From Gammaproteobacteria bacterium (GTDB taxonomy: Bacteria > Pseudomonadota > Gammaproteobacteria > Pseudomonadales > Halieaceae): a DNA stretch of 64,000 nt. The stretch lies in assembly GCA_030427085.1 (NCBI GenBank), contig JAUHXH010000002.1, positions 496,001-560,000 on the forward strand, given 5' to 3'. Below, one piece after another: positions 8,068 through 16,722 of this stretch; within the stretch, counting starts at the first letter, position 1, and each line of letters begins with the position of its first letter. Made by a program: the position numbers and the translations under genes. The notes below the pieces were generated by a model. The model ran no database searches and was not told the origin of the DNA. It saw only the letters and a list, made by a program, of their open reading frames with translations.

Positions 8068-9507
8068 ATGAACAGCCCCATCCTTTACTGGTTCCGTCGG
8101 GACCTGCGCCTGTCTGATTTGCCAGGCCTGTGCGCTGCCGCTGCCCACGGCCCCGTCATCCCCTGTTACATTCACGACACCCCGGACGGTGACTACGCCA
8201 GCCCCGGTGGCGCCAGTGCCTGGTGGCTTCACCACAATTTGTCGGCACTGGAAGCGGCGCTGGAACAGCAGGGGAGTCGCCTGATCATCCGCAGCGGCCC
8301 CGTTCGGAAAATACTTCCGGCTCTGGTGGAAGAAACCGGCGCGACGGCGGTGCATTGTTCCCGCAGTTACGACCCCGGCGCAGCCGAATTGGAGGCACAA
8401 CTGCACGACACGCTGGCGCAGTTGGGTGTGGCCTTCAAGCGTTTCCCGGGCAGCTTGCTGTTCGAGCCCGAAGCGGTAAGCACCCAGGCTGGCACCCCCT
8501 TCAGAGTGTTCACACCGTTCTGGCGACAGTGCCGCCAACAGTGGGAACCCGCTCAGCCACTGGCGGCCCCCGCGGAACTGCCTCACCCTGACGCATGGCC
8601 TGAGGGAATGCCCCTGGATGCCTTGCAGCTTCTGCCCACTCCGGTGAACTGGGCCCAGGGCTGGGAGAATCTGTGGCAGCCGGGTGAGGCGGGTGCGCAA
8701 AAAGCACTGGATACGTTCATGCACAATGCACTGGCTGACTACCCCGAACACCGGGATATTCCCGGTGTCGATGGCACCTCTCGTCTGTCCCCGCACCTGC
8801 ACTTTGGTGCCCTGTCGCCACGCCAGCTTGCTCACGTGGTCCTCCAGCACAGTCATTTACAGCCCGAACAACAGGCCAGCGCTGACAAATTCCTTGCCGA
8901 ACTGGGTTGGCGCGAGTTCAGCCATCACCTCCTGTTTCACTTTTCGGGCCTGCCCCATGAGTCTTTCAATGAACGTTTCGAGGGCTTTCCCTGGCAGGGC
9001 AGTCCTGCCGCATTGAAAAGCTGGCAACAGGGTCAAACCGGCTACCCATTGGTGGACGCCGGTATGCGTGAGCTCTGGCACACCGGCTACATGCACAACC
9101 GGGTGCGGATGGTGGTGGGGTCTTTTCTGTGCAAGCACCTGTTGCTGCCCTGGCAGGCCGGCCAGCGCTGGTTCTGGGACACGCTGGTTGATGCCGACCT
9201 CGCCAACAATGCTTGCAGCTGGCAGTGGGTGGCGGGTTGTGGCGCCGATGCTGCGCCTTACTTTCGGGTGTTCAATCCCACCTTGCAAGGGCGGAAATTC
9301 GATCCCGAGGGCGACTACATCCGCCGCTGGGTGCCGGAGTTGGCTGCGCTGCCGTCAAAACATATTCACGAGCCACACGCAGCGCCTGAAAATGTGCTGG
9401 CGAAAGCCAGCGTCAAGCTGGGACAGAACTACCCTTACCCGATTGTGGAGCATCGCGCCGCTCGCGAGGCCGCATTGACGGCGTATCAGTCCCTGGGCAG
9501 CAAGTAA
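8068..9507 (+). CDS. phrB: Deoxyribodipyrimidine photolyase (class I CPD photolyase)
   Basis: A 479-residue light-dependent DNA repair enzyme that splits cyclobutane pyrimidine dimers. The N-terminal alpha/beta domain starts LYWFRRDLRLSDLPGL and would hold the antenna cofactor. The C-terminal FAD domain has GWREFSHHLLFHF, LVDAGMRELWHTGYMHNRVRM, WFWDTLVDADLANNACSWQW and the FNPTLQGRKFDPEGDYIRRW signature. All of these are typical of bacterial class I photolyases. Length is normal for the family. The 3' end overlaps the convergent sulfotransferase gene by 22 nt. No MerR-type or carotenoid genes accompany it, so light regulation is not visible. Confidence 0.96.
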   Translation: MNSPILYWFRRDLRLSDLPGLCAAAAHGPVIPCYIHDTPDGDYASPGGASAWWLHHNLSALEAALEQQGSRLIIRSGPVRKILPALVEETGATAVHCSRSYDPGAAELEAQLHDTLAQLGVAFKRFPGSLLFEPEAVSTQAGTPFRVFTPFWRQCRQQWEPAQPLAAPAELPHPDAWPEGMPLDALQLLPTPVNWAQGWENLWQPGEAGAQKALDTFMHNALADYPEHRDIPGVDGTSRLSPHLHFGALSPRQLAHVVLQHSHLQPEQQASADKFLAELGWREFSHHLLFHFSGLPHESFNERFEGFPWQGSPAALKSWQQGQTGYPLVDAGMRELWHTGYMHNRVRMVVGSFLCKHLLLPWQAGQRWFWDTLVDADLANNACSWQWVAGCGADAAPYFRVFNPTLQGRKFDPEGDYIRRWVPELAALPSKHIHEPHAAPENVLAKASVKLGQNYPYPIVEHRAAREAALTAYQSLGSK

Positions 9508-10418
9508 CCGTCCCTCGCCAGATCCAGCGACAGCAACTCGGCCAGGCGTTGATTGTCCTGTTCGAACAGGCCACCGCAGGCGGCATCGATCTGGCGCTGT
9601 TGGCGATTGTCCATCGGCGCTTTCAGGGCGTGCAGCCAGCGAGGGTTGAGGTTGGTCATTCGCCGGCGCCGTTCAGAGGAACTGCTACTGTCGGGCAGCA
9701 GGCCGCTGGGGTTGAGCGGTGTATTGACCAGACGATTTACCTGCCGAATCAGCGCGACGCTGAGCGGGTGGCTGTTGGTGTTGATGCGATTATCGACGGG
9801 TAGGTCGGCCCGATCCCTGTATCGTGGTGGCACGTGGGCGAAGGCCTTGATGGACGCCAGCACTGTTTGCGGATCTCGTCGCAAGGATTCATAGGTCAGC
9901 ACCAGCACGCGATTGGAACCAAACAGTTGCCGGTACAGTCGTACCAGACCGAAGTAACTGAGATAAGCGCGCCAGTCTCTGTCATTGGGGCGCGGATGCG
10001 TGACACGCTGCGCTGCCGAACGCGTATCGCCCCAGGCCACCAGGGTTTTGTGCAGTGATGCCAGCATACTGCGCTGCTCGCGAATCATGATCAGCACCCG
10101 CGCTTCCGGAAAGAAAGCTTTCAATCTGTCGGCGAGTTCAGCGCGATCCTCGGTGCGGCTCACCACATTCCCTGCCAGCATTTCCGAGCTGCAGACCGGC
10201 ACCAGATTGCGGCGCGGGCGCTGGTCCAGGCGTTCCTGCCAGATGGTTTGCGGTGAGGTAGGCAGTTCGGTCTGATCGATGAACACCAGGCGGGCCGCCG
10301 CCGGGTCGAACAGGGTTTGAAAACCCTGCTGTGGTTGAAACAAAAAGGTCTGCATCCAGGTGGAAGCGCACTTGGGCAAGCCGATGTGCAACAGGGGCAG
10401 TGGGGTCGGGTCGTTCAC
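9486..10418 (-). CDS. Sulfotransferase family protein
   Basis: A 310-residue PAPS-dependent sulfotransferase-like protein. The 5'-phosphosulfate binding loop is LHIGLPKCASTWMQ at residues 10-23, with the Lys and Ser/Thr expected to contact the sulfate donor. A second PAPS-binding region is ARVLIMIREQRSMLASLH near 100-117, matching the R..S 3'-phosphate site. VLVLTYESLRRDP is a conserved later motif. There is no signal peptide, so it probably acts in the cytoplasm on a carbohydrate or lipid intermediate. It is divergent from an AlgI-like acetyltransferase gene 85-95 bp away, suggesting joint modification of a surface polysaccharide. The acceptor is unknown. Confidence 0.85.
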   Translation of the reverse strand: MNDPTPLPLLHIGLPKCASTWMQTFLFQPQQGFQTLFDPAAARLVFIDQTELPTSPQTIWQERLDQRPRRNLVPVCSSEMLAGNVVSRTEDRAELADRLKAFFPEARVLIMIREQRSMLASLHKTLVAWGDTRSAAQRVTHPRPNDRDWRAYLSYFGLVRLYRQLFGSNRVLVLTYESLRRDPQTVLASIKAFAHVPPRYRDRADLPVDNRINTNSHPLSVALIRQVNRLVNTPLNPSGLLPDSSSSSERRRRMTNLNPRWLHALKAPMDNRQQRQIDAACGGLFEQDNQRLAELLSLDLARDGYLLPRD

Positions 10419-10512
10419 GTCGTGCCTGTTAGTGGGTCTGTTTAGCCAGGCTCGCGCGCCGTGACCTTGGTGGTACTATGAGCAAATAATAAGCTCGGGC
10501 CAAGTGGCTTTC

Positions 10513-11931
10513 ATGCTGTTCCCTTCGCCGCTGTTTCTGTTCTACTTCCTGCCACTGGTGTTGGCAGTGTACTACCTGTCGCCCGTGAATTGGCGCAACA
10601 CGGTTCTGTTGCTGGCGAGTTTGATCTTCTACGCGGCCGGGGAAGCGTGGTTTCTTGGCGTGATGCTGCTTTCCATTGCATTTAATTACGTGGTTGGACG
10701 CTGTATTGCGGGGGAGCGGTACGGGCGGCTGGCCCTGGTGCTGGGGATCACCGGCAACCTGTTACTGCTGGGGTGGTTCAAGTACGCCAACTTTATCGCC
10801 GACAACCTGGCACCGGTGTTTATCGCCTTCGGTTTGCAGGCCCCAGTGTTGGCGCCGGTGCATTTACCGCTGGGCATTTCCTTTTTTACCTTTCAGGCCA
10901 TGTCCTATCTGGTGGATGTGCGTCGCGGCGCTGCCACGCCCTGCCGTAGTCTTGGCCAATGCGGCTTGTACATCGCCCTGTTCCCGCAGTTGATTGCCGG
11001 CCCCATTGTGCGCTACCACGAAATTGCCACGCAGCTGGTACAGCGGCGGGTCGACAGTGATTTGCTCACCAGCGGCGCGCGCCGTTTTATTATCGGGCTG
11101 GCGAAAAAGATGCTGCTGGCCAACCCGCTGGGAGCACTCGCCGATACCATCTTTGCCACACCGGCAGCCGAGTTGAGCCCCGCAATGGCCTGGACCGGCG
11201 CGCTACTCTACGGCCTGCAGATCTACTTCGACTTTTCTGCCTATTCCGACATGGCCATTGGACTCGGTCGGCTGTTTGGTTTCCGCTTTCCGGAGAACTT
11301 TAACTATCCCTACGCTGCACGCTCTATTCGCGAGTTCTGGCGCCGGTGGCATATGTCCCTGTCGCGCTGGTTCAGGGATTACCTTTATATTCCGCTCGGC
11401 GGGAACCGGCTGGGTTCCGTGCGCACCATGGCCAATTTGCTCACGGTGTTCCTGCTGTGCGGCTTGTGGCACGGGGCGAGCTGGAACTTCGTGATTTGGG
11501 GCGCTCTGCATGGGAGTTTTCTGGCACTGGAGCGCGGCCCCTGGGGGCGCTGGATTGGAAGTTGTTGGCGTCCCTTGCGGCATCTGTATGTGCTGGTGGT
11601 TGTCACCTCAGCGTGGGTTTTCTTCCGCCTGGAATCACTTCCGGATGCGTTGGCTTACCTGAAAGTGATGTATGGCTTTGGGCATGGCACGCCGGTAGCA
11701 GGTAGCTTGCAAATGCTGTTTGGCGTGGAGCAGTGGCTGGTTCTGGGTGTGGCGCTGATCCTGTCAACACCGCTCTATCGCCACTGTGCCCGGCGCTGGT
11801 GGATCCCGCTGGGGCAGCGCAGCGTGGCGGTCTATGCACTTGAACACGCCGTGTTGTTGGCATTGCTCCTGCTGGCTTTACTGAGCGTTGCGGCCTCGGT
11901 TTACAACCCCTTCATCTACTTCCGGTTCTAG
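10513..11931 (+). CDS. MBOAT-family O-acyltransferase (AlgI-like)
   Basis: A polytopic membrane-bound O-acyltransferase of 472 residues that would move acetyl groups across the inner membrane for polysaccharide O-acetylation. The N-terminus MLFPSPLFLFYFLP is typical of AlgI/DltB-type proteins; a GTG at 10504 in frame is an alternative start. The catalytic His is in LWHGASWNFVIWG (His about 320), preceded by NFNYPYAARSIREFWRRWHMSLSRWFRDYLYIPLGG-type sequence. It shares one base with the next gene, an AlgX/J-like protein, the usual two-component arrangement. No alginate polymerase genes are present, so the polymer is unknown. Confidence 0.92.
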   Translation: MLFPSPLFLFYFLPLVLAVYYLSPVNWRNTVLLLASLIFYAAGEAWFLGVMLLSIAFNYVVGRCIAGERYGRLALVLGITGNLLLLGWFKYANFIADNLAPVFIAFGLQAPVLAPVHLPLGISFFTFQAMSYLVDVRRGAATPCRSLGQCGLYIALFPQLIAGPIVRYHEIATQLVQRRVDSDLLTSGARRFIIGLAKKMLLANPLGALADTIFATPAAELSPAMAWTGALLYGLQIYFDFSAYSDMAIGLGRLFGFRFPENFNYPYAARSIREFWRRWHMSLSRWFRDYLYIPLGGNRLGSVRTMANLLTVFLLCGLWHGASWNFVIWGALHGSFLALERGPWGRWIGSCWRPLRHLYVLVVVTSAWVFFRLESLPDALAYLKVMYGFGHGTPVAGSLQMLFGVEQWLVLGVALILSTPLYRHCARRWWIPLGQRSVAVYALEHAVLLALLLLALLSVAASVYNPFIYFRF

Positions 11932-13079
11932 TGATGCCAGCACGAGAAATACTCAATCGACTGTTCCTCGCCGCACTGGCTGTGGTGTTGGCGCTGCCGC
12001 TGTTATTGAGCCCGGGATACTTTGGCGCGGGCAGTGAGACGGAAAACCGACGCCTGGCGCCGGCGCCGGGTTGGCCCGCGTTCGACACGGTGAGTGATTG
12101 GCCGGAGCGGCTACGGGATTATGTCAGTGATCACTACCCTTTGCGTGCCTGGATGATTCAAAGCGCTGCCCGTCTGCGCTTCGCGCTGCACATGGAACCG
12201 GGTGATCGGGCGGTGATTGGTCGCGATGGCTGGCTGTTCCTGAGCCGCAAGAACGCACTCAATCAAGCTCGGGGAGCGGACCCGCTGAGTGATCGCGAGT
12301 TGGCGAGCCTACACGACTATTTTCAGGGTGAGCAGGACTTCTGGCAGTCGCGCGGTGTGCAGTGGCTCCATGTGCTGGCGCCTGGCAAGGGCAGTATGTT
12401 GCGCGACCAGTTACCGGCCCGTGTGAAAATCATCGGCCCGGCGCGCGCGTTGCAGTGGCAGGCGACATTGAATGCCAGTGCAGTTAATTCTCTGGATTTA
12501 CTGCCAACCCTGCAGGGGGCGGAGTCACTTTACTATCGCAGCGACAGCCACTGGAATTGCCGCGCCGCCGATCTGGCCTTCGCGCAGATTATGGCGCGAC
12601 TGGCAGAGCACGATGAACTGGTGATGTCGCCGCGGCCACCGATAAAAACCAGCGAACAGGCTTTCACCGGTGATATCGCTCGCTCCCTGTTTGGTCTGGG
12701 TGATGCCATGCTGGAGGTTGGCGTACCCGAGTGTCCGATGGCGCCCGCCCCCGCTATTGCCGCTCGGGATTTCGACACTGGCGCCGTTGTGCGTGATTAC
12801 ACGCCGCAACACCCCTTTCAGCAGCTACGCACCGTGGCCGTTCAAAACCCTGAAGCGCCCAATCCCCAGCGGGTAGCGATCGTGCGCGACTCCTTCTTCT
12901 GGCCACTGCAACCCTTGTTCAATCGCAGCTTCCAGCATGTGCTCTACGTGTACCACTGGGGGCTTGCGCCCCACCGGGAGCTGCTAGAGCGCTTCGCGCC
13001 GGACTACATTATTTACCAGTACACAGACCGCGCTATGCACGATTGGGTGGAAGCCCGGCGCAACGAGGCGCAACCCTAA
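11931..13079 (+). CDS. AlgX/AlgJ-like SGNH hydrolase-type acetyltransferase
   Basis: A 382-residue exported protein with an N-terminal membrane/signal segment (LFLAALAVVLALPLLL). The catalytic DxHW motif is YRSDSHWN, with Asp about 205 and His 207. VRDSF near residue 320 supplies the expected nucleophile Ser of the SGNH fold. Family members (AlgX, AlgJ, PatB-like) receive acetyl groups from the MBOAT partner and transfer them to a periplasmic polysaccharide. The start is GTG 11931, which overlaps the AlgI-like stop, or ATG 11934 directly after it. The 3' end overlaps the convergent dehydrogenase gene by 4 nt. Confidence 0.88.
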   Translation: MMPAREILNRLFLAALAVVLALPLLLSPGYFGAGSETENRRLAPAPGWPAFDTVSDWPERLRDYVSDHYPLRAWMIQSAARLRFALHMEPGDRAVIGRDGWLFLSRKNALNQARGADPLSDRELASLHDYFQGEQDFWQSRGVQWLHVLAPGKGSMLRDQLPARVKIIGPARALQWQATLNASAVNSLDLLPTLQGAESLYYRSDSHWNCRAADLAFAQIMARLAEHDELVMSPRPPIKTSEQAFTGDIARSLFGLGDAMLEVGVPECPMAPAPAIAARDFDTGAVVRDYTPQHPFQQLRTVAVQNPEAPNPQRVAIVRDSFFWPLQPLFNRSFQHVLYVYHWGLAPHRELLERFAPDYIIYQYTDRAMHDWVEARRNEAQP

Positions 13080-13852
13080 CCGACGAGGGTGGTGCCGCCA
13101 TCCACGGCGATGATCTCGCCCGTAATAAAGGCGCCGGCGCGGCTGGCCAGCAGCAGGGCAACACCTTCGATATCCAGTTCACCGCCCCAGCGGTGCAGTG
13201 GGATCATGCGGATTTCGCGTTGATACTGCTCTTCGTCCTTGCTCACGTACTCCGTCATTTTTGAGAAGAACCGGCCCGGTGCGATGGCGTTGACGCGAAT
13301 GTTCTTGCCCGCCAGTTCCAGCGCCAGGTTGCGCGTGAGTTGATGGATCGCCGCTTTGCTGGGCCCATAGCTGTAGTTGCCGATGGAGTTGGCGGAGATG
13401 CCGGCGATGGAGCCGGTGTTGATCACGCTGGGGTTCTTGTCGGCGCCTTTTTCCAGCAGTGGTGTGAGCGCCTGGGTCAGGAAGAAGGGGGTTTTGACGT
13501 TGATGTCCATGACCTTGTCCCAGCCCGCTTCCGGGAACTCACCGTAGGGCGCGCCCCAGCCGGTACCGGCGTTATTCACCAACACGTGCAGTACAGATTC
13601 GCGCTCATTGATGGCGGCAACCAGTTGGTTGATCCCGTCGAGGTTGCTGACGTCGGCTGGCAGGGCCTGGCAATCGCCGAATTCTGACAGGGCCTTGGCC
13701 GCATCTTCACAGGCCTCGGCTTTTCGGGCGGTGATATACACGCGTTCGGCGCCGGCTTCCAGAAATGCGCGCGCCATTTGATAGCCCAGTCCGCGCGATC
13801 CGCCGGTGATGAGGCAGACTTTGCCGCTCATGGAAAAGAGTTCGTTCAGCAT
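13076..13852 (-). CDS. Short-chain dehydrogenase/reductase (SDR)
   Basis: A 258-residue classical SDR oxidoreductase with a Rossmann fold. The nucleotide-binding TGGSRGLG is at residues 16-23, NNAG near 93-96, and the catalytic Ser/Tyr/Lys are in NTGS (about 148) and YGPSK (Tyr 162, Lys 166). The C-terminal GAFITGEIIAVDGGTTLVG is the standard family end. The start ATG at 13852 has an AGGGAGC ribosome site. Glu/Arg residues after the second beta strand (ITARK) suggest NADP preference, which is only a hint. It stands alone on its strand, convergent with the acetyltransferase operon; the substrate is not recognisable. Confidence 0.92.
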   Translation of the reverse strand: MLNELFSMSGKVCLITGGSRGLGYQMARAFLEAGAERVYITARKAEACEDAAKALSEFGDCQALPADVSNLDGINQLVAAINERESVLHVLVNNAGTGWGAPYGEFPEAGWDKVMDINVKTPFFLTQALTPLLEKGADKNPSVINTGSIAGISANSIGNYSYGPSKAAIHQLTRNLALELAGKNIRVNAIAPGRFFSKMTEYVSKDEEQYQREIRMIPLHRWGGELDIEGVALLLASRAGAFITGEIIAVDGGTTLVG

Positions 13853-13970
13853 GGTGTGCTCCCTGTTAGGTGGTTTGGCAGTCAGGGGAGTATACGCTGA
13901 ATTTGAACTATGGGTATAAAAATTGGATACTGGGTTTTCGGTGGGGCCGCTGCCGGCGTCCTGTAAATGA

Positions 13971-13994
13971 TAACGCCCGGCGAACCGGGCGTTA
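13971..13994 (-). terminator. Candidate terminator hairpin after the TonB receptor gene
   Basis: A perfect 10-bp inverted repeat (TAACGCCCGG and its complement) with a CGAA tetraloop lies 27 nt beyond the stop codon of the minus-strand receptor gene. On the minus strand it is followed by the T-rich TCATTT rather than a strong U run, so it may be an imperfect rho-independent terminator or an mRNA-stabilising stem. Confidence 0.55.
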
Positions 13995-14020
13995 TGGAGG
14001 GGCCGATCAAGGCTGAAGCT

Positions 14021-16528
14021 TTAGAACCCGTAGGACACGCGGGTGTAGAGGAAGCGCCCGTTGAAGCCGCCCGGCGCCCACTGGCTGTAGAGGTTGCCTA
14101 CGCCAGCTGCCGCATTGGGGTTCTCGTCAGGAGTTTCATCAGTGATGTTGTCCGCGCCCACCACGATTGAGATGCGATCGGTGAAGTTGTAGCCCACCTC
14201 GGCATCCAGCACACCGTAGCCGTCATAGGTCAGCGTGTCTTCCGAGTCATACCACTCGTCGTACCAGCTGTAGCGGGCCATGAAGCGCCAGTCGCTCATC
14301 AGGTGGGTTGCACCCAGTGTGAAGCGGTTCTGGGGCAGGGCTTCTTCCAACTCCTGAATCCGAACATCGTCGATGATGCCGGGCTTGAAGTCGTCCACCG
14401 TCTGCTCGGTATTGTTGTAGGCAAAGTTGAAGTTGGTATTGCCCAGGTCCGTATCCAGCGCGTAGGTGGCAACCAGATCGAAGCCGCTGGTGTTGGTTTC
14501 GATACCGTTGGTGAAGAAGCGGAAGGTGGCCAGGCTGTCAGCCCCGGCAACGCCCGCCGCGATCAGCGCCTCACGTTCGGCGTCGGTCAGTACAAAGTTC
14601 TGCGAGATACCGAGTCGGTCTTCCAGCGTGATGTCGAAGTAATCGAGCGTTACGCTGAAGTCATCCCAGGTAAACACCGCACCCACCGTCCAGTTGGTGG
14701 ACTCTTCCGGCTCCAGTGGCTCACCGCCGCGCAACTGGGCCACCGGACTGGTGGACGGGATGGTACCGTTGTTTTCCAGCTCGTTGGTGGCCAGGTTGAA
14801 CTCGGTGGACACGTTGAAGGCATTGGACTGCCCGGGAGTGGGAGCGCGGAAGCCGGTGCTGTAGGTGCCGCGCAGGCCGAGCCAGTCAGTGGCTTTGACG
14901 TGGGTGGAGATTTTGCCGTTGGTGGTGGTGCCGAAGTCATCGTAGTCTTCCCAGCGCACAGCCACACCCAGCAACCACCAGTCTGTTACGTCGGCCTCAA
15001 CGTCGGCGTAGAGTGCCACGTTGGAGCGATCCCAGATACCAGCCGCCAGCGGACCAAAGCCCGGGAAGCCATTGGAAGCGGCCGAGAAGCCCTGGTCCGC
15101 CAGTGGGCCGATTTCCCAGGAAGCTTGGTCGCCAATGGTGATTTCGAACTCTTCCTGACGCCACTCAAAACCACCGGCGATGTTCAGGTCGGAGGCCAGC
15201 CAGCTCACCGCAATGGGGTAGGACAGGTCCACGTTAAAGTTGGTTTCCGCCTGGGTGTAGTCACCCGGGTTGAACGCGGTGGGGGACTGCGGGCCCAGCG
15301 AGGCGTTGACCGTGTTAACGATGAAGAAGTCGGCATCGTTATAGCCGTAGGACCCACTAATGTCCCAGCTCAGGCCGCTTTCGTTGGTGTTGCGTACACC
15401 CACAACCAGCGAGGTGTCCTGGGTTTCGGCACCGAAACTCGGGGTGAAGCCGCCGGGGAACATTTCATTAAACACGAAGCAGTTGGGGTCGGCCATGACG
15501 GCAGCGAGGCCGGCAGCATCTGATGGATCAAGCGCCGTGGGACAGTTTCCTGACATGTCGCCGGTGATGTCACCAACCAGCCTGTTGCCGTCGCCATTGG
15601 CGAACACCGCCGCGCGGGTATCGGGGTTACGGAAGTAGAAGCCACCGGTAACCTCTTTGGAGGCATAGTTACCGAAGCTGTAGAACTCCATGGTGGAAGA
15701 CAGGGACAGGCCCATGTTGAAGAAGGTTTTCAGATCTTCCGCGACTTCCGGGTTGCCCCACACCTGCGCGGGGTTGGCTACCTCTGTATTGCCGCCGGCT
15801 ATCAATGCCGCGGCATCGTCGCGCTGCACTGAACGGCTGGTGGGGTCAGACTCGCCGTATTCAAAGCTGGCGTTGAAGAAGCCGCTGCTGGTGAAGGGTA
15901 GGCCGATGTTGCCGGCTACCGACCACAGACCCTCGCTGCTTTCCTCGGTGTAAGCGCCGTACTTGGCTTCCACCAGGGCGCCTTCGGCGTCATTCTTCAG
16001 AATGAAGTTGATCACCCCGGCGATAGCGTCGGAACCGTACTGCGCCGCCGCACCGTCGCGCAGCACTTCCACCTGCTTGACGGCGATGGAGGGAATCACG
16101 GAAATATCCGGGCCCTGGGCGCCGTCATTTACACCGTTACCCAGCCACGAAATAACCGAGGCGCGGTGGCGGCGCTTGTTGTTGACCAGCACCAGGGTGT
16201 GATCCGATGCCAGGCCACGCATATTGGCTGGGCGTACCACGGTAGCGGCATCGGAAATGGGCTGGTTGTTGACGTTGTAAGACGGTACCGAGTTGCGCAG
16301 CAGGGTGGTCATGTCGCTCGCACCCTGGTTCATGAACTCTTCACCACCGATCACGTCGATGGGCGCAGCGGAGTCAAACACCGAGCGCGGCGCGCGCCGG
16401 CTACCGGTGACTACCACTTCTTCAAGTACAGTCTCATCCTGGGCCACTGCCACTGGCCCATAGGTAGTGATAACGGCAAGTTGTGCGGCGATGGCGAGCG
16501 CCAACTTGCTCTTTCTAGCTAAATGCAT
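14021..16528 (-). CDS. TonB-dependent outer-membrane receptor
   Basis: An 835-residue TonB-dependent transporter. Residues 1-29 are a signal peptide (LALAIAAQLAVITTYGPVAVA). The plug domain starts LEEVVVTGSRR, likely doubling as TonB-box region, and includes VLRDGAAAQYGSDAIAGVINFIL near residue 160. The remainder is a long beta-barrel ending in the aromatic residue Phe (TRVSYGF). Such receptors import iron chelates, vitamins or large organics. No adjacent biosynthetic or hydrolytic partner is present, so the ligand is unknown. A Fur-box-like dyad upstream (16661-16679) would fit an iron-related role. Confidence 0.93.
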   Translation of the reverse strand: MHLARKSKLALAIAAQLAVITTYGPVAVAQDETVLEEVVVTGSRRAPRSVFDSAAPIDVIGGEEFMNQGASDMTTLLRNSVPSYNVNNQPISDAATVVRPANMRGLASDHTLVLVNNKRRHRASVISWLGNGVNDGAQGPDISVIPSIAVKQVEVLRDGAAAQYGSDAIAGVINFILKNDAEGALVEAKYGAYTEESSEGLWSVAGNIGLPFTSSGFFNASFEYGESDPTSRSVQRDDAAALIAGGNTEVANPAQVWGNPEVAEDLKTFFNMGLSLSSTMEFYSFGNYASKEVTGGFYFRNPDTRAAVFANGDGNRLVGDITGDMSGNCPTALDPSDAAGLAAVMADPNCFVFNEMFPGGFTPSFGAETQDTSLVVGVRNTNESGLSWDISGSYGYNDADFFIVNTVNASLGPQSPTAFNPGDYTQAETNFNVDLSYPIAVSWLASDLNIAGGFEWRQEEFEITIGDQASWEIGPLADQGFSAASNGFPGFGPLAAGIWDRSNVALYADVEADVTDWWLLGVAVRWEDYDDFGTTTNGKISTHVKATDWLGLRGTYSTGFRAPTPGQSNAFNVSTEFNLATNELENNGTIPSTSPVAQLRGGEPLEPEESTNWTVGAVFTWDDFSVTLDYFDITLEDRLGISQNFVLTDAEREALIAAGVAGADSLATFRFFTNGIETNTSGFDLVATYALDTDLGNTNFNFAYNNTEQTVDDFKPGIIDDVRIQELEEALPQNRFTLGATHLMSDWRFMARYSWYDEWYDSEDTLTYDGYGVLDAEVGYNFTDRISIVVGADNITDETPDENPNAAAGVGNLYSQWAPGGFNGRFLYTRVSYGF

Positions 16529-16660
16529 GCCTAACCCCTCGTTTTTCGTCGTTTTTGTGAGGGCGGCGGCCCGAGGGCTACCCCCTCACTGGTCAGGTTA
16601 CTCCTCCACCGGCAGGCTTGCATGGGGTGAGGAGGGTGAAAATTGCACAAAAAACGATCA

Positions 16661-16679
16661 AATGAGAGCGAGTCTCAGT
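16661..16679 (-). promoter_or_regulatory. Candidate Fur-like dyad upstream of the TonB receptor
   Basis: TGAGA-N5-TCTCA, an exact inverted repeat at 16663-16677 flanked by AA and GT, resembles the AATGAGA...TCTCATT halves of gammaproteobacterial Fur sites. It lies about 135 bp before the receptor start on its strand. The match is short and could be chance. Confidence 0.25.
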
Positions 16680-16685
16680 GGGATG

Positions 16686-16701
16686 CAGTCCAGGAGGACT
16701 G
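16686..16701 (-). terminator. Short hairpin after the TauE/SafE gene
   Basis: CAGTCC and GGACTG form a perfect 6-bp stem around an AGGA loop, 22 nt past the stop of the minus-strand permease gene. No U tract follows on the minus strand, so assignment as a terminator is weak. Confidence 0.25.
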
Positions 16702-16722
16702 AAAAGCAGGGCGTAGACGTTT

